Shown: positions 53,512 to 64,000 of the stretch, piece by piece | Layout: each line of letters starts with the position of its first letter | How positions within the stretch are numbered: the first letter of the stretch is position 1 | From: Thermoplasma volcanium GSS1 | GTDB taxonomy: Archaea > Thermoplasmatota > Thermoplasmata > Thermoplasmatales > Thermoplasmataceae | Direction of reading: 5' to 3' | Assembly: GCF_000011185.1 (NCBI RefSeq) | Contig: NC_002689.2 | Span: 248,001 to 312,000 of the forward strand | Length of the DNA stretch: 64,000 bases | Notes under the pieces: generated by a model | Databases searched by the model: none | What the model saw: only the letters and a program-made list of their open reading frames with translations | Told to the model about the DNA's origin: nothing | Translations under genes and position numbers: made by a program

Positions 53512-54822
53512 TCATCTCTCTATCCTTACAGTTTTACTCCTGTCTTTTCCTGAAGATATTATTGTTACTGGCCTCCCAATCTGTTCTTCTATAAAATCTA
53601 TGTATCTCCTTAGTTGCTGTGGTATCTCCCATTTTCTCATCTTAGGATGTAACAAGCTTGAAGATAGATCGCCCCACCCTTCAAATTCCTCATAAAGTGG
53701 TTTCACACGAGATACTTCTGATATATGTTTAGGGATATAGTCTATCTGCTTGCCATCAAGTTCATATGAGTAGCAAACCTTTATTGTGTGAAGGATACCA
53801 AGCGTGTCTACCTTGGTTAGAGCTATCTCATCAACGTCATCTATCTGCACAGCATATTTCAACAGGGGGACATCAAGCCATCCAACTCTCCTTGGCCTTC
53901 CTGTTGTTGTGCCGTATTCCCCTCCAGCATCCCTTATCTTTTTCGCCAAATCATCGTTTAATTCAGTGGGAAACGGACCTGCACCTACCTTTGAGACATA
54001 GGCTTTTGCTACACCTATTACTTTTTTTATCTTTCTCATAGAGAAACCAGTTCCAGTATAAGAGGATGCACTGATCGTGTTCGATGATGTAACGTAAGGA
54101 TAGAAACCGAAATCTGGATCAAGTAATACTCCCTGCGCACCTTCAAATAGTATCGTTCTACCCTCGTTGTATAGCTTGTTTATCAGTATATCTGTGTAAT
54201 ACATGTATTTTTTTAACTCCTGGCCATAACTGTACAGTTCCTTTGCTAAGTTCTCTCTCACAGAGGGATCTGAAAATTCTGACCTTGAAAGTAAATTTTC
54301 ATGCATTCTATAAATTATGTCTAATTTTTCGATTATCGTCTTGTAATCTAAAAGATCTATCATTCTAAGTCCGCTCCTTGCGTATTTATCTTCGTATGTT
54401 GGCCCTATCCCTTGTGCGGTAGTTCCAATCACCATGCTAGATCTAATTTTTTCTTCTTCTACATCGAGGTATTTGTGTATTTTTGTTACTACATGCGCGT
54501 TAGAGCTAACCACCACGGCAAGATTTGAATTATTCTTTTTAACTATCTCTATCTCTGAAATTAAGGACTGTGGATCGATCACCATTCCACTACCTAAAAC
54601 GACAACTTTTGTTCTCAATGAACCCGATGGGAGGAGATGGAATTTGTAAGTTTCGTTACCAACAACGACTGTATGCCCCGCGTTAGTACCACCGTTAAAC
54701 CTTACTACGACATCATATGATTCGCTGAGGAAATCCGTTATTTTTCCTTTACCTTCATCTCCGAACTGAAGCCCTACAACAACCGCAGTCCTATTGTTAT
54801 CTTCCGAATAATTCACGGACAT
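53512..54822 (-). CDS. purA: Adenylosuccinate synthetase
   Basis: 436 residues, normal length. It joins IMP and aspartate with GTP hydrolysis in AMP synthesis. GLQFGDEGKGKITDFL at the N-terminus holds the catalytic Asp and the GTP loop. NGGTNAGHTVVV, GTTAQGIGPTYEDKYARSG (about 130), LFEGAQGVLLDPDFGFYPYVTSSNT (about 225) and TTTGRPRRVGWLD (about 305) are the IMP-binding blocks. Single gene, divergent from gcvH. Confidence 0.97.
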   Translation of the reverse strand: MSVNYSEDNNRTAVVVGLQFGDEGKGKITDFLSESYDVVVRFNGGTNAGHTVVVGNETYKFHLLPSGSLRTKVVVLGSGMVIDPQSLISEIEIVKKNNSNLAVVVSSNAHVVTKIHKYLDVEEEKIRSSMVIGTTAQGIGPTYEDKYARSGLRMIDLLDYKTIIEKLDIIYRMHENLLSRSEFSDPSVRENLAKELYSYGQELKKYMYYTDILINKLYNEGRTILFEGAQGVLLDPDFGFYPYVTSSNTISASSYTGTGFSMRKIKKVIGVAKAYVSKVGAGPFPTELNDDLAKKIRDAGGEYGTTTGRPRRVGWLDVPLLKYAVQIDDVDEIALTKVDTLGILHTIKVCYSYELDGKQIDYIPKHISEVSRVKPLYEEFEGWGDLSSSLLHPKMRKWEIPQQLRRYIDFIEEQIGRPVTIISSGKDRSKTVRIER

Positions 54823-54964
54823 CTTTACCCTTGGATTATAAGCAAACCAAATAAAAGGTTTCTTACAATGGAATCTGCTACGTTGATTATAATGTTAAAT
54901 GGAGTATGGCATTGCGTAACTAGCAAATATTAGTTTCAGGGGGATTAAAGAGCAGGATCGCAAA

Positions 54965-54972
54965 TTTATATA
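54965..54972 (+). promoter_or_regulatory. TATA box of gcvH
   Basis: TTTATATA centred 27 nt before ATG 54996, so transcription should start at or within a few bases of the start codon (leaderless mRNA). Confidence 0.6.
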
Positions 54973-54995
54973 GGCTTCCACGATTTACATTAATT

Positions 54996-56563
<1,568 letters not shown>

Positions 56564-56567
<4 letters not shown>

Positions 56568-57502
56568 TTTGCTCTCTTCTCTATTTTACCTATAAGCGCA
56601 TCCTTGTCCTCAATTGATTCGAGGTCAGAAATAGTCAACACCGCACAGCCACCTATGCTCTCCCTATACGTATTGCTCTTGCTGACTAAGAAAGCATCGT
56701 CTTCGAAGACATCGCTTATTTTTTTTAGTATCCTCACCCTCTCAGGTTCTGGAGCATCACCTATTAACGCTGCAATAAGGGAAATCTCGTCAGAATCTTT
56801 GGCAACTATGTCAAATGGAACCTTGAATATGGGTCTTGTATCAAGGCCATACTTCTGAAGAAGCCATATTATCCTAGCTATATACTCATCTGAGATTTTT
56901 TCTTCAAAGTTTATCTCGGTTGAGTTTATTCTAAACAGATCAATGTGATCTACAATGTCGGCCTTTAAAATATTACGTAATCTTATGAATATGTCTATCG
57001 TGGCCGCAGAACCATTTTCATATAGCGAAACAGACCGTCTTGATACGCCCAAGTAGGATGATATGTTGCCTATAGAGAGGTTAAGTTCGTTTCTCCTCTC
57101 CCTAAGCAATTCTCCATTTATTCTCACATAGAATCCGCCAGGGCCTGAATATATGTACGGCCTTTCACCATTGAGGTAAGATTCGAATGTATTTACAGAC
57201 GATATAGGAACTCCATGCCTATAGTAGACAACCCCATCTTCTAGTTGTCCATTTCCTGTTCTTTCACCAATTATTGCAGCTGTTGCACGCAGCAGTTTAG
57301 CAAGCTTAATGAGCTGATAGGCAGTTGACTGTTTAAGTGTATCTATATTATAAAGCACCTTGAGTATATACCTTTCAACGTCTCTTCTGGCAACTATATC
57401 GAAAGTTGCGACAGGCTGAAACCCTGTTCCTGAAACAGAGAACCCATTTTCCACCAGCATATTCATAAGTTTGGAAATGAGAGCCTCCCTTCGATCTTCC
57501 AC
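56564..57502 (-). CDS. HTH-type transcriptional regulator (archaeal XRE-like)
   Basis: About 312 residues from GTG 57502. The DNA-binding helix-turn-helix is LNLSIGNISSYLGVSRRSVSLYENGSAATI near residue 150. An N-terminal domain of about 130 residues resembles the nuclease-like sensor part of archaeal HTH regulators, and a C-terminal domain with DEISLIAALIGDAPEPERVRIL follows. The frame extends to TTG 57544, but ACTTATATAC at 57523-57532 is a TATA box inside that extension and lies 26 nt before GTG 57502, so a leaderless start there is preferred. Confidence 0.75.
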
Positions 57503-57691
57503 AGTAACAATTATTAATACCTGTATATAAGTATTTTCATTCAACGATTATGATAACATCGAAATGCTATTAACCAACTTGGCTAAATAATTATGTGACT
57601 TAATTATAACTATTTTTATTTCCTAGTTATTATGTTTATATATTAATTAGTACAATTTAAATATGCATTTGCGATTTACTGTTTGATAAGT

Positions 57692-58138
57692 ATGGCTAAA
57701 GATTACGTCTCCATGCTTAAAGATGCTGGATATAAGATAACACCACAGAGGCTTGCAGTAATAGAATACCTTAAAAAAGGGCCTGGGCACTTCACAGCAA
57801 ACGATGTATATAAAGAGATAAGGAAAAGTATACCGACGATTACACTTGCAACAGTCTATAATATTCTGAAAGCTTTTGCAGATGTCAGATGCATAAATTC
57901 CTTCGATGTGGATGGAACAACATGGTTTGAAAATGAAGTTGAGCTACACGCAAACTTAATGTGCAAGGTTTGCGGTAATATTGTTGATATAAAGATCGAC
58001 AAGGAAAAGCTAATAAAGTTGCTGGGAGAAAATGCAGACGCGGATTTCGAAAACATAACTCTTTTTGTAAGGGGGGTCTGTCCGTCCTGCAAAGCTAGGC
58101 AGGAAGAAGACATGAGGTCTCTTCAGGTTCATCAATAA
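57692..58138 (+). CDS. fur: Fur-family metal- or peroxide-responsive repressor
   Basis: 148 residues from ATG (TTG 57683 is an earlier possibility). Winged HTH with KITPQRLAVIEYLKKG and TLATVYNILKAF (about 15-60). Metal-binding Cys pairs occur at MCKVCGNI (about 93) and VCPSCKA (about 131), forming the structural zinc site, and HANLMC holds the conserved His. The regulatory metal site is only partly recognisable (NEVELHANL), so iron, zinc or peroxide sensing cannot be separated. Single gene with an AT-rich promoter region. Confidence 0.87.
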   Translation: MAKDYVSMLKDAGYKITPQRLAVIEYLKKGPGHFTANDVYKEIRKSIPTITLATVYNILKAFADVRCINSFDVDGTTWFENEVELHANLMCKVCGNIVDIKIDKEKLIKLLGENADADFENITLFVRGVCPSCKARQEEDMRSLQVHQ

Positions 58139-58279
58139 CCTCGTTTCCTTGATTAAGAAAGGTCGTTATTTAACTGTAATGCTCTATTAAAGTTCCGACT
58201 AACGGATGAGTATTTGGGAAGTACTTCCCACTATTTCTGTTAGTTTGATTATATAACGTTTATATTATTGTGTAATTTT

Positions 58280-59212
58280 TTATTCCCACTCGATGGTTGC
58301 CGGAGGTTTATTGGTTATATCATAAACTACTCGGTTTATCTCCGGGATTTCATCAGTTATAGTATTCGATATATCCTCAAGAAGATCCCACGACGGCTTG
58401 CTGAATGTACCAGTCATAGCGTCGGTAGTCTCTATCATCCTAATGCCTACTGTAAGTCCATAAGCTCTTCTGTCCCCATGAACGCCCGTGGTTCTTACTG
58501 GTAAAAGTACAGCAAAATACTGCCATGGTCTTGATTCAGATGGCATTGCCTCTGAAATTTTTCTTTCTACTATGTCAGTTACTGCCCTTAGCAGATCGAG
58601 TTTTTCTTTTGTTACTTCGCCTATTATCCTAACAGCCAATCCAGGCCCTGGGAAAGGCTGTATGTCGGTAGGTAGGCCAAGTTCCTTTGACATACCCCTG
58701 ATCTCATCCTTATAGTAGTCCCTAAGTGGCTCGACTAGTTTCAGTTTCATATCCTTTGGAAGTCCGCCTACATTATGATGGCTCTTTATTGTATCCCTTT
58801 TCTGGCCTCCACTCTCGATCCAGTCTGGCGCTATTGTACCTTGAAGAAGGTATTCTGCGCCAAAATTCTGTGCCTGTTCGCTTAGTACATCTATAAAGGT
58901 TTTTCCTATAATCTTTCTTTTCTCTTCTGGATCCGTTACACCCTTTAGGTTATTTATGAAAGTATCTGCTGCATCAACTATTACATAATTCATTGAATGT
59001 TTTTCGAAGAAATCCTTTACTCTTCCAGTTTCGTTCTTCCTTAATAATCCGGTATCAATGAAGACACATAGAAGATTATTTCCCAATACTTCGCTTGCGA
59101 GAAGAGACAGAAGTGAACTATCCTGCCCGCCAGAAACCGCAATAATAGCTTTGCCTTTTATGCTATTCCTGATGTTATCCTTTATCCGTGAGATGTAATC
59201 GGAAAAACTCAT
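58280..59212 (-). CDS. guaAb: GMP synthase, ATP-pyrophosphatase subunit B
   Basis: 310 residues. It has only the ATP-pyrophosphatase and dimerisation domains. The separate glutaminase (subunit A) is encoded elsewhere, as usual in archaea. The PP-loop is [15 protein letters not shown] near residue 25. [15 protein letters not shown] and HHNVGGLP (about 120-145), [23 protein letters not shown] (about 185) and the C-terminal PPATIEWE are diagnostic. It converts XMP to GMP. Single gene. Confidence 0.95.
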   Translation of the reverse strand: MSFSDYISRIKDNIRNSIKGKAIIAVSGGQDSSLLSLLASEVLGNNLLCVFIDTGLLRKNETGRVKDFFEKHSMNYVIVDAADTFINNLKGVTDPEEKRKIIGKTFIDVLSEQAQNFGAEYLLQGTIAPDWIESGGQKRDTIKSHHNVGGLPKDMKLKLVEPLRDYYKDEIRGMSKELGLPTDIQPFPGPGLAVRIIGEVTKEKLDLLRAVTDIVERKISEAMPSESRPWQYFAVLLPVRTTGVHGDRRAYGLTVGIRMIETTDAMTGTFSKPSWDLLEDISNTITDEIPEINRVVYDITNKPPATIEWE

Positions 59213-59258
59213 TTTGAGCTATTAAAAAAATGGATAAATATTTTCTTATTAGTTTAGG

Positions 59259-59576
59259 TTAAGTCTTCATTATGAAGCCAAGGAACACGAGCAGGCCAAT
59301 AACAACACCTATTACAGCCGCTACAACGTAGAATATTGTCCCAAGAGCCACATACGCGGCCCATTGTCCAATACCGAAGTGGAATAGGTACTTAGGGCCT
59401 ATTATGTCAATTACTGCTACGACTAGACCAATCACTAGAATTGCTGCACCTGCAACCCGACTTTTACCGCTCCCAAAATACGCTGTCAGAATACCCAGTA
59501 TTATAAGAGATAGGGCTAGCAGAGCAAGAATAACTAGAAGAAATACTTCCCAGTTCCATGGAGACCAAGGTATCAA
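59259..59576 (-). CDS. Small membrane protein
   Basis: 105 residues with three membrane spans (about 10-32, 38-60, 75-103) and few charged residues, so almost wholly buried in the membrane. I do not recognise a family. It follows the RAM-domain gene by 9 bp and should be in the same transcript. Confidence 0.6.
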   Translation of the reverse strand: MIPWSPWNWEVFLLVILALLALSLIILGILTAYFGSGKSRVAGAAILVIGLVVAVIDIIGPKYLFHFGIGQWAAYVALGTIFYVVAAVIGVVIGLLVFLGFIMKT

Positions 59577-59585
59577 TCTTTCACC

Positions 59586-59819
59586 TCACAGCTTTATTCC
59601 CGTCAGTGTCTTAGTGTCAATAACCCCGTCTATAGTCCTTATCTTTTCTATTACGACTTCACCAATTTCGGTAAAGTCCTTCATATCCAGCTTAACTATT
59701 ATATCATACTCACCAAACAACGGGTGAGCCTCCACCACTCCGTTTATCTTGAGCACTTTATTATAAACTTCGTGCTCTTTTCCCGGAACGGTACTTATTA
59801 AAACGAAGGCTATTGACAA
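59586..59819 (-). CDS. Stand-alone RAM domain (Lrp/AsnC ligand-binding) protein
   Basis: 77 residues comprising only the effector-binding domain of Lrp/AsnC regulators, without HTH. The pattern VLISTVPGKEHEVYNKVLKI, VVEAHPLFGEYDIIVKLD and VIDTKTLTGIKL is the alpha-beta sandwich with the Gly-containing ligand loop. Such small proteins bind amino acids and may combine with full-length regulators. It is the first gene of a pair with the membrane protein. Confidence 0.88.
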   Translation of the reverse strand: MSIAFVLISTVPGKEHEVYNKVLKINGVVEAHPLFGEYDIIVKLDMKDFTEIGEVVIEKIRTIDGVIDTKTLTGIKL

Positions 59820-59951
59820 TTTACACCACTAAACTGTAATACTGTAAAATGTTAATAAATTTTGTGTTTTGGAACGACATCTGCATTCATACTCTGCTGA
59901 AAATTTTCTCATTGTTACATTAACTTTTTAACGGGGATAGGATAGACTTGT

Positions 59952-60581
59952 GTGCTAATAACTGAGATATTCCACAGTATACAAGGTGAAGGCACTCTAA
60001 TCGGAATCCCAATGCTGTTTGTCAGGACAAATGTATGTAACATACGCTGCGAATGGTGTGATACAAAATACTCCTTTTATGGAGGTAGGGAAATTGCATT
60101 AAGCGATATCCTAAATATAGTGAAGGAAGCTAAGGAACAATGGGTCTGCTTCACAGGTGGCGAACCGCTCGTTCAACGTGACGCCCTTAGTTTTGTGGAA
60201 GGTTCTTTGAAACTAGGAAAAAAGATTCTTATAGAAACAAACGGAACCGTCCCTATAAGGAACTTCACCATCTCTGATAATATAGTACTTGACGTTGACG
60301 TAAAATCACCGTCAGCTAAGGTGAGAAAGCCATTTTTAGAGGAGAATTTGAAGTATATAAGGGATACAGATTACCTGAAAATTGTAATAAAGGATCGTGA
60401 AGACTTGGACTTCGCTATAAACTTTATAAGGGGCCATCGCAAAAATTTGAATTATGTTCTACAGCCTGCGTGGGGGTCCGATATCAGGATGATAGCTGAT
60501 GCTATAGTAGAGACTGACCTGAACGTTAGGGTTTTGCCGCAGCTTCATAAGATCATGTATGGTGAAATGAGAGGTGTATGA
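59952..60581 (+). CDS. queE: 7-carboxy-7-deazaguanine synthase (radical SAM)
   Basis: 209 residues from GTG. The start ITEIFHSIQGEGTLIGIPMLFVR and the cluster motif CNIRCEWCDTKYSF (CxxxCxxC) mark QueE, which makes the 7-deazaguanine core, the precursor of archaeosine in tRNA. VCFTGGEPLVQ near 60 is the SAM-binding GGEP. A TTTTTAACG box about 25 nt upstream suggests leaderless translation. Single gene before gcvPA. Confidence 0.93.
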   Translation: MLITEIFHSIQGEGTLIGIPMLFVRTNVCNIRCEWCDTKYSFYGGREIALSDILNIVKEAKEQWVCFTGGEPLVQRDALSFVEGSLKLGKKILIETNGTVPIRNFTISDNIVLDVDVKSPSAKVRKPFLEENLKYIRDTDYLKIVIKDREDLDFAINFIRGHRKNLNYVLQPAWGSDIRMIADAIVETDLNVRVLPQLHKIMYGEMRGV

Positions 60582-60638
60582 TATCACGTATCAAGGAGAT
60601 CCAGAAATAAATAAATTCACTTAAACGCTTATTGTCTC

Positions 60639-61943
60639 ATGGATGAAATTTCTTCCATGCTTGATTATTTGGGTATAAAGTCCACAGAAGAGCTCTTTTC
60701 GGATATACCTCTGTCTGTTAGGAAAAAGGAAATAGGCATCGGATCTCCGCTAGACGAACATTTGGTCCTAGAAAGGGCAAGGAAATATGCATCACTTAAC
60801 TCTACTGAAATGCTGAACTTTTTGGGAAACGGAATATACGACCGAGTAATACCTGAGGCTGTTAACTATATTATTAGTAAAAGCGAATTTCTAGATTCAT
60901 ATACCCCATACCAGCCAGAAGTTTCGCAGGGCATGCTCCAGTCCATATTTGAGTACCAAAGCTTAATATCTGATCTGTTCAAAATGGATTTTACTAATGC
61001 CTCTATGTACGATGGCTATTCCGCACTGGGTGAGGCAGCCAGAATGGCATACAGAATAAACGGGAAAAATAAGATACTAATACCAGAGTCTACCTATGAT
61101 TCGAAATTATCTGTTCTCAAGAACTATGTCTGGGGACTTAGCATGAAGATCGAAAAGTACAAGATGAATGAGGAAGGAAAAATAGATATTGATGATCTTC
61201 AGTCAAGAATAGATGGAGATACATCAGCAGTTGTTGTAGAAAACCCCAATGGTTATGGAGTTATTGATGAAAATGTTTTCCGGATCTCGGAAATTAAGAA
61301 GGAAAGCTTACTAATAAGTTACGTTGATCCAATATCTCTGGGCGTTCTTAAGCCTCCAGGTGAGTATGGTTCGGATATAGCAATAGCTGAAGGTCAGCAG
61401 CTTGGAATACCAATGAACTTTGGAGGCCCGTTGCTAGGAATAATGTCCTTTAAAGCTGATTATGTTCGGAAATCACCTGGGAGGCTCATTGGTGAGTCTG
61501 TTGATGCCGACGGAAAGAGGGCCTTTGTAATGACTCTGCAGACAAGGGAACAGCACATTAGGAGGGCAAAGGCGACGAGCAACATATGCTCTAACCAGGC
61601 TCTGCTTACTCTTGCTGCAGGCTCTTATCTATCTATACTCGGTTCATCAGGTTTAAAAAAGGTGGCCTTGTTAACAATTAAGCATTCTAAAAATCTAGCT
61701 GAGAGCTTAGGCAACATAGGAATAGAGAAGGTGTTTGATTCCATATCCTTTTCGGATACTCTCTTTCGTATCGATAAAAACGTTATGCTTGATTTGGCAA
61801 AAAAAGGCATTCTTGGCGGAATAAAGTTAACATCGCTAATAAAGGATTCTAAGTATAGCTCAGGTACGTTTTTCACAGCAACAGAGAAAACCGATAATGA
61901 AAAAATTAAGGCGCTCGTAAACGCATTGGAGGTGATAATGTGA
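60639..61943 (+). CDS. gcvPA: Glycine dehydrogenase (decarboxylating), subunit 1
   Basis: 434 residues, the N-terminal half of the P protein. Diagnostic segments are YTPYQPEVSQGMLQSIFEYQSLI (about 90), NASMYDGYSALGEAA (about 125), GEGQQ-like AIAEGQQLGIPMNFGGPLLGIM (about 250) and TREQHIRRAKATSNICSNQALL (about 305). It decarboxylates glycine and passes the aminomethyl group to GcvH. It overlaps gcvPB by four bases (ATGTGA). Confidence 0.96.
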   Translation: MDEISSMLDYLGIKSTEELFSDIPLSVRKKEIGIGSPLDEHLVLERARKYASLNSTEMLNFLGNGIYDRVIPEAVNYIISKSEFLDSYTPYQPEVSQGMLQSIFEYQSLISDLFKMDFTNASMYDGYSALGEAARMAYRINGKNKILIPESTYDSKLSVLKNYVWGLSMKIEKYKMNEEGKIDIDDLQSRIDGDTSAVVVENPNGYGVIDENVFRISEIKKESLLISYVDPISLGVLKPPGEYGSDIAIAEGQQLGIPMNFGGPLLGIMSFKADYVRKSPGRLIGESVDADGKRAFVMTLQTREQHIRRAKATSNICSNQALLTLAAGSYLSILGSSGLKKVALLTIKHSKNLAESLGNIGIEKVFDSISFSDTLFRIDKNVMLDLAKKGILGGIKLTSLIKDSKYSSGTFFTATEKTDNEKIKALVNALEVIM

Positions 61944-63358
61944 ATTTCAAGCAGGCTTATTATGAGGAACCGATTATAAAGGATATCAAGTCTTCGAATA
62001 CCTTCAGCCTCTCTGAACAAGTTGATGAAAGCATACTGCCTGAGAACCTTAAAAGAAAGGATCTAGAACTTCCAGAGGTCTCGGAATATGATGTGGTGAG
62101 GCATTATACCAGGCTTTCGCAGATGAATTATACAGTTGATGTTGGTATATACCCGCTGGGCTCGTGCACGATGAAGTACAACCCAAAATTTGCTGACAGA
62201 GTATCGGCTATTGATGGATTCAGGAATATACACCCGTTCCAACCTGAGAATACAGTTCAAGGCGCTCTTCACGTGATGTACGACCTTCAGGAATACCTAA
62301 AAAAGATATCTGATATGGACGCCGTATCTTTGCAGCCAATGGCAGGTGCTGACGGTGAATTTACTGGCATATTGATAGTGAAAAAGTATTTTGAAGATAA
62401 AGGAGAAGATCGAACAGAGATAATAATACCAGATTCAGCGCATGGAACAAATCCAGCATCTGCAACAATGGGCGGGTTCGATGTCGTAGAGGTTCCATCC
62501 GATGACAAAGGAATGGTCGATCTCGAAGCCCTGAGGGCAGCTGTTTCTAAAAAGACTGCAGCATTTATGATAACGAACCCAAACACATTGGGCATATTCG
62601 AACAAAACATAGAAGAGATTGCAAAGATAATTCATAATGCTGGTGCGTTGCTATACTACGACGGGGCAAACTTAAATGCAATCTTTGGCATCACATCGCC
62701 AGGTCTCATGGGGTTTGACATAGTCCATTTCAACCTCCATAAAAGTTTTGCAACTCCACACGGAGGCGGAGGTCCAGGTGCCGGGCCTGTTGCTGTAAAA
62801 TCATTCCTTAAAGATTTCCTTCCTGTGCCTATAGTCGATTTTGATGGAAATTCTTACAGGCTTAACTATGAACTTAAGAAAACGATTGGTAAGGTTTCGT
62901 CCTTCTACGGTTCTTTTTCGATTTTGTTAAGGGCCTGGTCGTACATAATCAGAAATGGAGATGACGGCCTCAAAAACGTAAGCGCAAGGGCAGTTTTAAA
63001 TTCAAACTACCTCAAGAAGAAGCTTGAAAAATACTACGATATTCCATACTATCCACTTAAGAAACACGAATTCGTTCTTTCAACAGAGAATACAGGCAAA
63101 AGAGCACTCGACATAGGGAAGTACATACTAGACAATGGAATACATTCACCAACAGTCTATTTCCCCTTGATAGTGAAGGAGGCTATGATGATAGAGCCAA
63201 CAGAAACTGTAAGTAAGGCCGATTTAGACAACTATGCTGATGTTCTTATTGAGGCACTTAAACTCAGTGACGAGGAACTAAAATCCAGGCCAAAAAATAC
63301 GGCGGTACGTAGGATTGACGAAGTTAAAGCAGCAAGGGACCTTAAACTTAAATGGTAA
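61940..63358 (+). CDS. gcvPB: Glycine dehydrogenase (decarboxylating), subunit 2
   Basis: 472 residues from GTG. The PLP-binding Lys is in VHFNLHKSFATPHGGGGPGAGPV near 268. YPLGSCTMKYNPK (about 72), MAGADGEFTGILI, PDSAHGTNPASATMGGF (about 170) and MMIEPTETVSKADLD near the end are family signatures. Together with GcvPA it forms the archaeal two-subunit P protein that works with GcvH. It starts inside the end of gcvPA. Confidence 0.96.
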   Translation: MNFKQAYYEEPIIKDIKSSNTFSLSEQVDESILPENLKRKDLELPEVSEYDVVRHYTRLSQMNYTVDVGIYPLGSCTMKYNPKFADRVSAIDGFRNIHPFQPENTVQGALHVMYDLQEYLKKISDMDAVSLQPMAGADGEFTGILIVKKYFEDKGEDRTEIIIPDSAHGTNPASATMGGFDVVEVPSDDKGMVDLEALRAAVSKKTAAFMITNPNTLGIFEQNIEEIAKIIHNAGALLYYDGANLNAIFGITSPGLMGFDIVHFNLHKSFATPHGGGGPGAGPVAVKSFLKDFLPVPIVDFDGNSYRLNYELKKTIGKVSSFYGSFSILLRAWSYIIRNGDDGLKNVSARAVLNSNYLKKKLEKYYDIPYYPLKKHEFVLSTENTGKRALDIGKYILDNGIHSPTVYFPLIVKEAMMIEPTETVSKADLDNYADVLIEALKLSDEELKSRPKNTAVRRIDEVKAARDLKLKW

Positions 63359-63397
63359 ATTAATTTTAATATATTTATCTTTTAATATTAATAATGC

Positions 63398-63404
63398 TTA
63401 TATA
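63398..63404 (+). promoter_or_regulatory. TATA box of the terminal radical-SAM gene
   Basis: TTATATA centred 25 nt before ATG 63426, again implying a leaderless message. Confidence 0.5.
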
Positions 63405-63425
63405 GAGTATTAGATTGGTTTTACA

Positions 63426-64000
63426 ATGGCTATAATAGAACCTATTATAGGTAGGTCTATAAAGAGAAAGATGGGTGGTATGCGTGGCAAAAAGATGCCC
63501 TTCATTGCCGGCCATAAGTTGCTTTACACATGCAACTTAAGGTGTGATATGTGCCCATTCTGGAGGAGGAAGGACGAAAGGCTTCTCAGTATAGATGAGG
63601 AGATAATGATGATGGATTCACTGGCATCTGCGGGCGTTTCATTTATGGGGTTTGAAGGCGGAGAACCTCTATTGAGAAACGATCTTGAGGACATACTCAG
63701 GGAATCGCATAGAAGGTTTCATACTTCTTTAGTTACTAACGGGTGGCTTCTTAAGAATAGGGCTTCATCTATAGCAAAGTATCTGGATTATCTTTTCGTT
63801 TCAATTGATGGATTAAAAGAAACACATGACAAGCAAAGGGGAGTACCAGGTTCCTTTGAACACGCCCTGGAAGGGATAGAAGAAGCTAAAAAGTACGTTC
63901 AGGTCGCTATAAGCACAACCATAACAACGTACAATATGAATGAGATAACAAAGGTCGTAGAATTAGCAAAAGATTTGGGAGTTGGAATAAATGTTCAGGT
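63426..64000 (+). CDS. Radical SAM protein (truncated by window end)
   Basis: The first 191 residues are in the window. The cluster motif is LLYTCNLRCDMCPFW near residue 38 (CxxxCxxC), with MGFEGGEPLLRNDLEDILRE near 78 and SLVTNGWLL and LFVSIDGLKETHDKQRG following. This is the pattern of the SPASM/MoaA-like radical SAM group. An N-terminal basic stretch (RSIKRKMGGMRGKK) precedes it. The remaining domains, which would tell the function, lie beyond 64000. Archaeal TATA box upstream. Confidence 0.85.
   Translation, partial: MAIIEPIIGRSIKRKMGGMRGKKMPFIAGHKLLYTCNLRCDMCPFWRRKDERLLSIDEEIMMMDSLASAGVSFMGFEGGEPLLRNDLEDILRESHRRFHTSLVTNGWLLKNRASSIAKYLDYLFVSIDGLKETHDKQRGVPGSFEHALEGIEEAKKYVQVAISTTITTYNMNEITKVVELAKDLGVGINVQ

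Overview
The window is a piece of an archaeal chromosome, almost certainly Thermoplasma and probably T. volcanium. The citrate synthase at 3.8 kb matches the T. acidophilum enzyme as I remember it closely but not exactly. The rest of the gene set fits an acidophilic thermoplasmatal heterotroph: a thermopsin-type surface protease, two-subunit glycine decarboxylase, ATP-pyrophosphatase-only GMP synthase, XerA, RNase P component 4, an archaeal phosphoglycolate phosphatase and many MFS carriers. Promoters are archaeal. AT-rich TATA boxes lie about 25-28 nt from many start codons, implying leaderless mRNAs, while operon-internal genes use GGAG/GGTG-type ribosome binding sites. Species assignment is from memory, not from a search.

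Layout. 0-6.2 kb: thermopsin-like protein, unknown protein, citrate synthase, DsrE-like protein and an AceTr-family transporter gene broken by an in-frame TAA. 6.5-12.2 kb: formate-dehydrogenase-like operon (NuoG-type FdhA fusion, a DUF1641 gene split at an A9 run, fdhD, MFS carrier). 12.4-20 kb: methyltransferase, tRNA-Val, an intact TnpB element, HIT protein, MFS, a minimal mercury operon (HMA protein plus MerA), HPP-like protein, site-2 protease and a GC-rich foldable remnant. 20-27.6 kb: two MFS carriers, phosphatase, tRNA-Thr, phosphodiesterase-like protein, carbamate kinase, a frameshifted Nudix gene coupled to a phosphoribosyltransferase, and a decayed TnpB copy. 27.7-38.2 kb: housekeeping block with prenyl synthase, XerA, ribulose-phosphate epimerase, the rpl40e-purQ-pyrC operon, a METTL5-like methylase and the sucC-sucD-argF operon.

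38.2-43.7 kb is an AT-rich, gene-poor island ending at tRNA-Lys. It holds one convincing intact gene, a CARF-HEPN ribonuclease of the Csx1 type with no cas genes or CRISPR array in the window, surrounded by decayed coding fragments and transposase remnants. 43.9-64 kb returns to ordinary genes: P-loop kinase-like protein, RNase P component 4, phosphoglycolate phosphatase, MqnD-like protein, metal-chelate ABC permease and binding protein, ArsB-type carrier, peroxiredoxin, purA, gcvH-rlmE, HTH regulator, Fur, GMP synthase, queE, gcvPA-gcvPB, and a radical-SAM gene cut by the window end.

How it fits together. Citrate synthase and succinyl-CoA synthetase serve the TCA cycle. GcvH and GcvPA/PB are the H and P parts of glycine cleavage (no T protein here). 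Carbamate kinase and ornithine carbamoyltransferase could form an ATP-yielding pair. PurQ, PurA, GuaA, PyrC and the phosphoribosyltransferase cover nucleotide synthesis and salvage. Three genes (AceTr, DUF1641, Nudix) have single-site disruptions in otherwise intact coding sequence. The most interesting structural signals are the covarying hairpin at the 3' ends of the two TnpB copies, the orphan Csx1 island, and dyads in the mercury-operon and peroxiredoxin promoters.
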